Assembly (NCBI GenBank): GCA_030142905.1
Contig: JASJOG010000097.1
Location: 310,001 to 374,000, forward strand
Reading direction: 5' to 3'
Length of the DNA: 64,000 nucleotides
Source of the DNA: Heliopora coerulea
Taxonomy: Eukaryota; Cnidaria; Anthozoa; Scleralcyonacea; Helioporidae
Of this stretch, positions 36,001 to 45,000 are shown in pieces. Numbering within the stretch: position 1 is the stretch's first letter; the number at the start of each line of letters is the position of its first letter. A program made the translations under genes and the position numbers. The notes under the pieces are model-generated. The model searched no databases. It saw only the letters and a list, made by a program, of their open reading frames with translations, and had not been told where the DNA came from.

Positions 36001-39000
36001 TCTTAGTTGATGTTGAACTTTTTTAATACACTCTGTCTAACTTCAGTCTATATTGAACTATTTAAATACACTCTGCCTAAACCTAACTTGAGTCTATGAC
36101 GAACCCTATAAATATACATCTGCCTGACCTCGGTGGATGCAGAATCTCAGTGAATGTTGAATTGTTTACATTCACTCCGCATAACCTCAGTGGATGATGA
36201 ACTAGTTAAATACACACTGCCTAACCTCACGGAATGTTGAAGTACAGTAATTAAATGTCAGTAGATGTTGCTGACTTGTTGATCGCAGAATATCTGTTAC
36301 CAATTCACGCACATTGGTATCGTTTTTAAAGTGGTCAAATACTTACTAGACGAAAAGAACCACTTTTTCAACAAATATTTTTTCCACATTAATTATCAGG
36401 TAAATGAAATACTTAATTTTCCTGTCCCAGTCTTCACCAGTGAACTCGATTTCCATATCTGGAATGCTAACTCCCAGTCATTTGCTCGAGCAAAAAGTTA
36501 AGCCAAAATGGATACCCATGGAAGGAAATTTTGGACATCAGTTTCAGTCCTCTTCGCGGTCTTGTACGTCAGTTTCAGTCCTTTACACGACTTTAACTTT
36601 CAGTTTTTTGTTTGGTTCGACTTCGAAAACATTCGCAATCATGGAAAAAGTGCACTGACGAAATTTTACTGGACCAGTTTTACATATTCGAGTTTTTAAA
36701 AGGATTCGTTTTTGCCTTGTGGCGTAAAAACTGTTCTAAATTGTGTGAAGATGGTAAACTAACGGTAAAAAAGGTCTTGCACTTAGTAGTTTCTTGAAGT
36801 AACTTTTCGAGACCGTTTTATCAGGTTTCTTGTATGTTTGGTAATTTATTTTCATGAAAATATATAATCTGTAACTCGATTTCACTTTGTCGAAATATAT
36901 TTAAAATTTTTAAACTTATTTCTATATTTTGAAGACAGCTTTTGTGTGTATTTCCTAAGAAAACTCGTCAGAAAATGTAAAAAGTCGCATGGGAGACTAA
37001 AACTGACGTACAGGCCTGCGTAGGGGACTGAAACTGACGTCCAAAATTGGCCTCCGTGGGTGGCCATCTTGGCTTCGCTTTTCACTGGCCAGTTAGCATT
37101 CCAGATATGGAAACTGAGTTCACTAGTCTCCACACGCTTACCTGACCTCTGTGGTTACGTACTAGCGCTCACCTGTATCAAAATACGTTCGTGTGATGTG
37201 ATACGTGTTCATGGATTGGCCTTGATAATTCACAACAATTTTGTTTATTCCTCATGAATTATTAATGATTTGATAAGTTTTGCTAACTTTCCTCAGATAT
37301 TCTTGTAACTGTGATATTTATTAATTGAAACCTCTTGTTCTACGCCCCTTCCCGACTAGGGAAAAAAGGAGATATGTATTATTTCCATACTTGTGTGCTC
37401 CTAACTGAAAGAAGGTATATCTGGAGGAAATTATGGACTTGATATCTTACGCTTCTACTCCCAGTGTACCACGAAGGATGCTATGTAACGTTGCTATGAT
37501 TTATTTGGGTACTTGATTAGAGCTTGGATGGTCATAACAGCTACCGTAGAATTTGAGTTTATGTTTTTTGTGTGTTCCAGTTGACCTTGAAAATTTAAAG
37601 AATGACCTGAAAGATCTTCAGCGTCCAATGAAAGCGTCAACATTTGCTAGTGAAGAACCTGCACCTTTTACCCCCGTTCTTTCCGAAAGTAAGTGAAAAT
37701 ATTACGACGCATTGTCTTTGCCACTTGTTCTTAAACAATCTTAGATTCATATGATTCCTATGTTTGTTTGATTATTTCAGAATCATCCTCAGAGATACAT
37801 GAACAGAAAATTTTTTCTGATAATCTGACACTGCCGAAGTCAACTGAAAAAATGTTTACTCCAGCTGGATTTGAACTCGCGTTAAGTTGTCGCAAGAATA
37901 TAGTTGTCGCTTAAGTTCGATAAAAACTCGCCTTTAATCCCTGTGGACTCGATAGCTCAACAGGTAGAGCAGTGGACCGGTATCCCGGAGGCGCAAGCTC
38001 AAATCCCGCTCGAGTCAACAGTTTTCAGTTGACTTCGGCAGTGTCAAATTATCATGAAAAATTTTTGTTTAATTATGTTCATGCAAAATGTAATCCGAAA
38101 CTTACGAGGCGTTTTTTACCGGTATTCTCTGCACCTTTCTGCAATGCTCCCAGTTCTTTCTCTTTTGTTGTTTACCAAAGCTTTATGAACGGAAAAACAT
38201 GTTCTTGTGTTTGGAATTTTGCTAAATTAGCATTTCCCCTCTTTAGTTCGTAGATTTGCACACCAAGATACGCTTTCGTGTATCTTTCGCTCCGTGACGA
38301 CTACTCAGTAGACATATATTTCAACTTTTTTTCCAAATTTTGATAGTTTGGCGTGCAAATATCTCTTTTAGAGCCACCCACAGAAAATAACTTAATGCAG
38401 AATACATTGTGGCCTGAGACACAAAAACTGTAAGTACATAGGAGTTAAAGAATTCTTAAAATACTCAATCTGTAGTATTGCGTTGGCATACTGTGAATAA
38501 TTCCCGATGACATCCTCAGTAAACATTAACGCAGCTTTTCTGTTCTATTTCTTGTCGAAAGAACTTCAGATTTTTTGCCGGAACCCCATCTCGAACTTTA
38601 CTGTGTATCAAGTAAAATATTAGCAGTAATTTTAAGAACTAATAACATAAGAATTATGTAGCTAATTAAAACCACGAGTTTCGTCACATACGTGACATGT
38701 TGTACTGAGTGAAGCCCCAGAGCAGAACATACGTTTTCCCACCCGCGTCATAACTTGACGTCCAATCCAAGGGGGGAGATTTAGAGCGGTGCTGAAGGGG
38801 TCGTGTTCCTACTTTTCTTTGGGAACTAATTTGTTAAACGGACGCCTAACTCGATTCTTGACGACAAAAAATGCCATTTTTATTATCCAAAATATTGTTA
38901 TATTAAAATGGTGTATGCTGGAAGCTCACAATTTCTGGAGGGAAGTTTCTCCTTTCGATGGGAACTGCACTTTTTCAGCTTTGCGATAAAATAACTGGCA

Positions 39001-42000
39001 TGACGGTGTTTTACGGTTCAATCCTTTGACTGTTTACTCGATGAATTTCGATGGCGTTCGAAGTCCATCTTTGGATCAGCATCCAATCGATTGCTACCGA
39101 CCGCGATCAATGCTGATCCCGATCGACATTCCAATAATTTTGCACCCGGTAAACGGGGTACAGCTCTGATGGTCGATATCAATGTTTGTATTTGGAATTC
39201 ATTTGAATGTATCGAAAAAGTTCATTTAATGAAGTTCAAAAGCTGCGGCAGAAGATATTTTCCTGTACCTCAAAACCTTGTACAGGACAATCTCTCCGCG
39301 GTCCCCTCTTTAAGACCGAAGTATTTGGCTGGTGAAAGTGACAACTACGACACTCTTAGTCTTTGTCACCCAACAGTTTCACAGACTGCGTATGACAAGT
39401 CTCACAGTTATTGGCATGCTGTCCTGATATGACGTACGTTGTCTTACCAAGGTATGGTCATGGATATGAGATATTTTCTCTGGCATACGACCGTGGATCG
39501 AATATTCTTGCTTCATCATGCAGGGTTAGTTGTTTTCTTGAAGTTTACGTAATTTTTTTATTTGCATTGGTAAGTGTTAAAGGTATATGAAATTGACACA
39601 AGTGTATTGAATGCCTTTTTAAAAGTTAGGGAAATCTGGAACATTTCCATTTCTGACCTTACTTATTAAAGTTATGTTGAAAAACAGAAGCTTACTTGTT
39701 ATTTTTTAAGGCTATAAGTATACCAGCAAAGTTTTCTTCATCTCAATACCTTGTTAAATTCTATAGTCTCGGACTTCTTAAAATTACTTCTCCCACCATT
39801 TTGGCGTCGTTGAGATCTTTAACATGTCCTTAGTTTGTAAAAACAGCTGGTATTCAGATATGGATTGAAAAATGCTTAACTTGTTTACGCTCATTGATTT
39901 GAAAAAAGGCTGTTAAATCATAAGCGCTTTTCAATCGGCCAGTCAACGATCGTTCCTGAAAAAATTAAGGTTACGTCATGAGAGGAAACGTCTTGTGTTT
40001 CATAGTTTGATACAATTTTATCTGCTCATACTCGTGCAGGCATGTCAAATGTGGAAGTTTTTAGTAGGATTCCTCATAGTTCTATTTTCAGGTATCTTAC
40101 TGTTCTTGATCTATATTAATGACCCAGCAGAATGTTGTAATCGTCCAATCACGGCGCTGTGTGCAAATGACGTAAATTTAACTCTAACCATTTGGTGAGT
40201 CCAAACTGACGGGCTAAGTCTGAAACATTTATTGAAAACAAACCAAGCTAAGCGAATTTTTTGAAAACAAGATTCTTGAGATCATTATTGTTCAGTACTT
40301 ATAAGGTGTAAAATATAGAAAATATTGATAAAAAATTATATCAGGGATAGGAGCCATTTAACTGTTGGTGAAGAAAGGGCTTCATCTTGAAACTTTAGAC
40401 TCTTGTTTTCGTATTTCAGAAGTTCAAAAGCTTTAAACTTTTGTAATTTCGTAAATTTTTGTAATTTATGAAGGATTCTGTTGTATACTTTTCATGGAAA
40501 CCACATCCAGCCCGATAAGAGCTGACGTTACATGAAAATTTAACTTTGCTTGATTACCCAATTGTCTTGCAGGCTTCTAAAGCAGATTATGCGAACATTT
40601 TACTGTGGGACACAAAGTCGTGGAAACTGCTTGATTCTTTGGAGGCTCACACGCTAACCATTACTCAAATGGAATTCTCTTACTCTGGGAAATATTTGCT
40701 TTCTGTGTCACGTGATAGGACGTGGGCCCTTTTTGAACAAACCAATAAAGAAAGTATAGGTAAGGTGATAGTTACTCTCTTTTTTTTTCTAACCCAACTT
40801 TATGGGGCATTTCATTGAATTCCTATATTTTCTTATAAATCGATTTAATGTGATCGATGCTATGAAATTAAACTTCAGAGTTTACCCTACCTTGTTTTAG
40901 TTTCATACAGAATTGTTTCAAAAACCGATAAGAAGTCTAAAGTACACTCAAGGGTTATTTGGTCGTGTGCATGGACGGTCGATGAATGCCACTTTTTCAC
41001 AGCTTCCAGAGATAAAAAGGTAGGCTTAAGGGTCGTGGGCTCGTCGAAACAACTCACAAGATATTTATAGACTGATGAAAAATATTCGTTTTCAGAATTA
41101 ACCTCACCATTCTCATCGTCTTTACTTTCTTATTTAGCCACTTTCAATCGCTGCAAAATGGCTATCCGACCTTAACTGTACATTCGCTATTATTGTTCCA
41201 TAATAAAATAAAATCTTTTTTTCATGGACGATCAAAGTTTTTTAAGCCGTGATTGATTTTGAAATCAAAAAGTTTTGACGTGGTTAAAACTTTCTGGCCG
41301 CGATAGGTTAAGGTTTATTGCTACGGCTTAAAGATGTCTGCCGCGATAAATTATAGGTTTTTTGCCATATTTTAAAGTTTATCGTTGTGGATTAGTATTT
41401 GCCAGGCTAGAGTCTTAAAGGTCTTTGCTTAATACAAATTAACAAGTTGAGTTCAAAGAATTTTATGAACTTTTTGTATGTAAGATGCTTACTTAATAGG
41501 TCTGAAGCATGACTTTATAAGATCAACAAGTTCGTTCTTTCGCATTTTCTCTTCAAGCAGACGTCGAAAACAGACATCATTATCTGCATTTTATCAATAC
41601 CTCTGTACCAAACATGTTATGGTTATTGTTGTTTAGTAATACCCCTCCTAATGCATGTTCCCGTAAAACACCCACTTTAGTCAGTTTAAAGGAACACGAG
41701 CACTGCATTCCATTATACTTTGTTACAGATCATAGTCTTGACAACATCTCGACTTATTGTTTGGTCTTGAATTGAAATCAGAGTGCCTTGATAGTCGAGG
41801 CTGTAAGCTGGCTATATGTGCTGATTCTTTAAGGTCGTAGTTTGGAGAAAAGACGACAACAAAGGAGTGTGGTTACCTGCTGGTTCTTCTCTGGACGTCG
41901 GGGAGCCTGCAACAGCTGTTGCTGTATCGTCTGTTTGTCCCTTGCAATCTGGGTAAGCCTATGATTTTATGCTGCTTGAGTTTTTTACGTGTAGAGTACA

Positions 42001-45000
42001 AATGTGGATTATATACGTGGGCAGTATTTAAATGTGTGGTGATAAACAAATTACAATGTACAGGTGCTTAACAGGAAGATGAAGATGAATAAGCTCCTCT
42101 GGAGAAATAGGATATAGTATAAAATAAGTAAGAGTTGCAACTGCCGTGCGCAATCTTGATAGTGAAACTATCAGGGAATCTGTTTAGATCGCGAAGACCT
42201 CGACAGATGATTAAAGAAGGTCAAACTATAGCTATTAGTTGGATTATATATTAGTATTCGTTCATCTCTGATGTGTTTAAAACTGCTATATGAGTTGGGT
42301 GCGAACTGTACAGTTAGTATACTCTTCAAAATTGAGGTACTTGTCGAGGGACTGCAGTCAGCAGTCTAATTCTTTATTGAAACTAAATTTCAGCCTTTCG
42401 AAACTGAACCAAATTTTGTGTTTTAAAATTAAAAAAACTGTTGAGTGTCAAACTTGTACTTATGCCTACTTCTTCACTCAAGTCGCTATGCGTGCGATAG
42501 AGGGCTAGACTGTTTGATATAATATTCGCTTGGATTATCAATTACGTAAATTACGTGTAGAAATATTATTAACCAAGTGGTAAAAATCATTGTATCATCC
42601 TTCAACTTCAAATCGGATTTTATTTACTTAAAGAGCTCGCTTCTGCCTTTTTTCTTTTGGATGTTTTTGCGTTTATGAAATTATTTGTGCTAGATTCGTG
42701 GTTCGTCTACAGTCTTGGACAAATCCTGTTACAGAACGCAGATACTGAAATTTATTATTCACTCTCCAAAAAGTGCTTTCAAAAGACGATTACGAAGTTT
42801 ACAAATCTAAAGATATAAATAAATCGGTGAAAATGTGAAATAAATTCGCACTAACGATAAGAATACAACTGTTAAATTAGGTCTTAAATTTCCTCAAAAA
42901 TCTAGAACAGATTTACATAATTTAAGTTGCTATTTGATGTCATTCCTGTCAACTGACTGTCCACTATTAGAAGGTCCTTTGGCGAGTGGACAAAACACTT
43001 TAGGGGGGGTGTTTAACTGCTTGTCATTGGGGTAAAACGTACTCTGTTTTCACTACGCTTGAAAAATTGGTAGGATAACTAGTTGGGCACTCAGCCATGT
43101 GCTTGAAGGTTAGGATTGCATTCCGAAACAAAAATAAATTTTAACTAACAGGCAACGTAAATCTTTAAAGGCTGGCTTAACTCTTTGGCAACGGATGGGG
43201 TGGTATACTACTCAACGTTTACTCTTCGGCCTTTTAGCTACGACAAATAAACAAAAAAGGCAAAAAAGCGCAATTTCAACTTGTTAGTTATAACATTGTT
43301 AAAAGGTGACCAAAACAAACTAACAAAAGGAGCCCCTGTCTCTGCCCCTACCCTGTACCCCCTAGCCTGTACCCCCTACCCTGTACCCCCTAGCCTTACC
43401 CAGGCCCTGGGCCCAATTCTTCAGAAGGCGATTAGCTTAATCCAGTATTAACGAAAATTTTGTGTGCACCTGTCTGATCATGCTGCTGAGAAATGCTGGA
43501 ATTTTCTTGTAAAGAGTTTGGGTTTATACAAAAAGGTTTTAAGCTGTGAAATCTGAACAAGATTGTTCAACCAAAGTAAACGAAACCAAAATAACAAGTT
43601 AACTAGTAATCCTGGGTTAGCAATTATCGTGCTTTGAAGGCTCGACTGTCAAAAATTTCTAAACAAAATACATACCTACGAATTTTCCATTTACCATTCA
43701 TGTTTTCTATACAAATTTACAACCAAATATGAAGCAATCAGTTGAAATTTATTTGCAACCCTAAGAAATTGTATCTGAAAACAGATTTCCCATAGGTTAA
43801 CTTTTATTTTGATCATTTATTTTCTTGCAGGTACCTTGTGGCTGTTGGCACTGAAGCCGGCAAAGTACTGTTGTATACTTGGAACTTTTCTTCAGGCTGG
43901 ACGAATGTAACAGTTCAGGAAGACATGTATCCTTATTCATTTTTCCAAATCTTCTTTTCTACTACTCTATGGTATCCTTATGAAAAAGGAGGGATTTCTC
44001 CATTGTCGCACGTTGCGATACCTTTTTTGGCATATGGGGCAGACTTCAGTTCTACTAGTAACTTGAGGATTTTTAAAGGGAATATAAATTTCTGAGCTTA
44101 GGGACTCATTAGGTACCCTCTCTGTAGGACGAGGACTTTCAAAACTTCTTATTTTACTTGTATTGCAAAGCCACGGAACATCGTTTGTATTGAGGTTCTT
44201 CCAATTTCTTTGGTGAAGTATCTGACCCTTCAGTTACGATTCATTTTCTTATTTTTCTTTTTGTTCTTTATGAGTATTTAAAATGCTTTTGTATGCTTGT
44301 TTTTGTGTTGTATTGACTTTTTTTCCATCTAATGTTTTTTTTTTATTTTTCCATCTTTGAGGTAAATTCTGTTGTAACTAGCAATTTGTCGTTTTTTGTT
44401 TGTTTGTTTGTTTTGTTAACTCATTTATTGCTTTTATCAACTTTTTTAGTTGTACAAGTATGACATTTAGGCTCAGTGGAACTGTTAAAAAATAATTTGT
44501 GGTGAAATCAGACTACCCATCTTCGGTTATTAACATGTAATTATTTGGTCGACCATTTGGCCGATAACCCCAATATTCGACTTCAAACCCGCTCCAGTTA
44601 ATTTATTTCTACGTAATATTTAAAAACCGAGCAGAAGTGCTTTATCGGGATTTAAAACACAAGGCAATAGCCGAGTACTGCGAGATTTTTAAAATGTCTT
44701 ATAAAATTCATATCTTAATACGCTAATTTGTGAAGGTTTGGAAATTTTTGTTTTCTATGCCAAAAACATTAACTCCTTCACCACCTATAAAGGCACATGC
44801 GTCTTTATCACATATAAATTCACGAAACGATTATGATTTCCCTTTGTATTTTCCTTCAGAATTCTTAATGAATATAAGTTGATATTTATAAGATATTTAC
44901 TAGTTGATATTAACGGTGTCAGATAAACATAATATCCTTTTTTGGATCACGCCACGAATGCCGCCATCTTGTCTTTAAACTACCTTTTCGCAAGTGATAA

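Larger units (their letters stand above)
41020..43830. other. ELP2 introns 21 and 22
   Basis: Around exon 22 there is AT-rich intron sequence. The only clear repeat is the CCCCTACCCTGTA tract at 43345-43400. Confidence 0.45.

Noticed and set aside
35751..36243. 40-base array as a CRISPR-like array
   Set aside because: Copies are directly adjacent without spacers and the genome is animal; it is a minisatellite.
37942..38015. Possible tRNA gene
   Set aside because: tRNA-like boxes are present, but there is no closed acceptor stem, and the flanks belong to the family B repeat.
43838..44095. Read-through of ELP2 exon 23 as an alternative C-terminus
   Set aside because: It loses the conserved last blade, while splicing to 46995 restores it in the right phase. 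An alternative isoform cannot be excluded.
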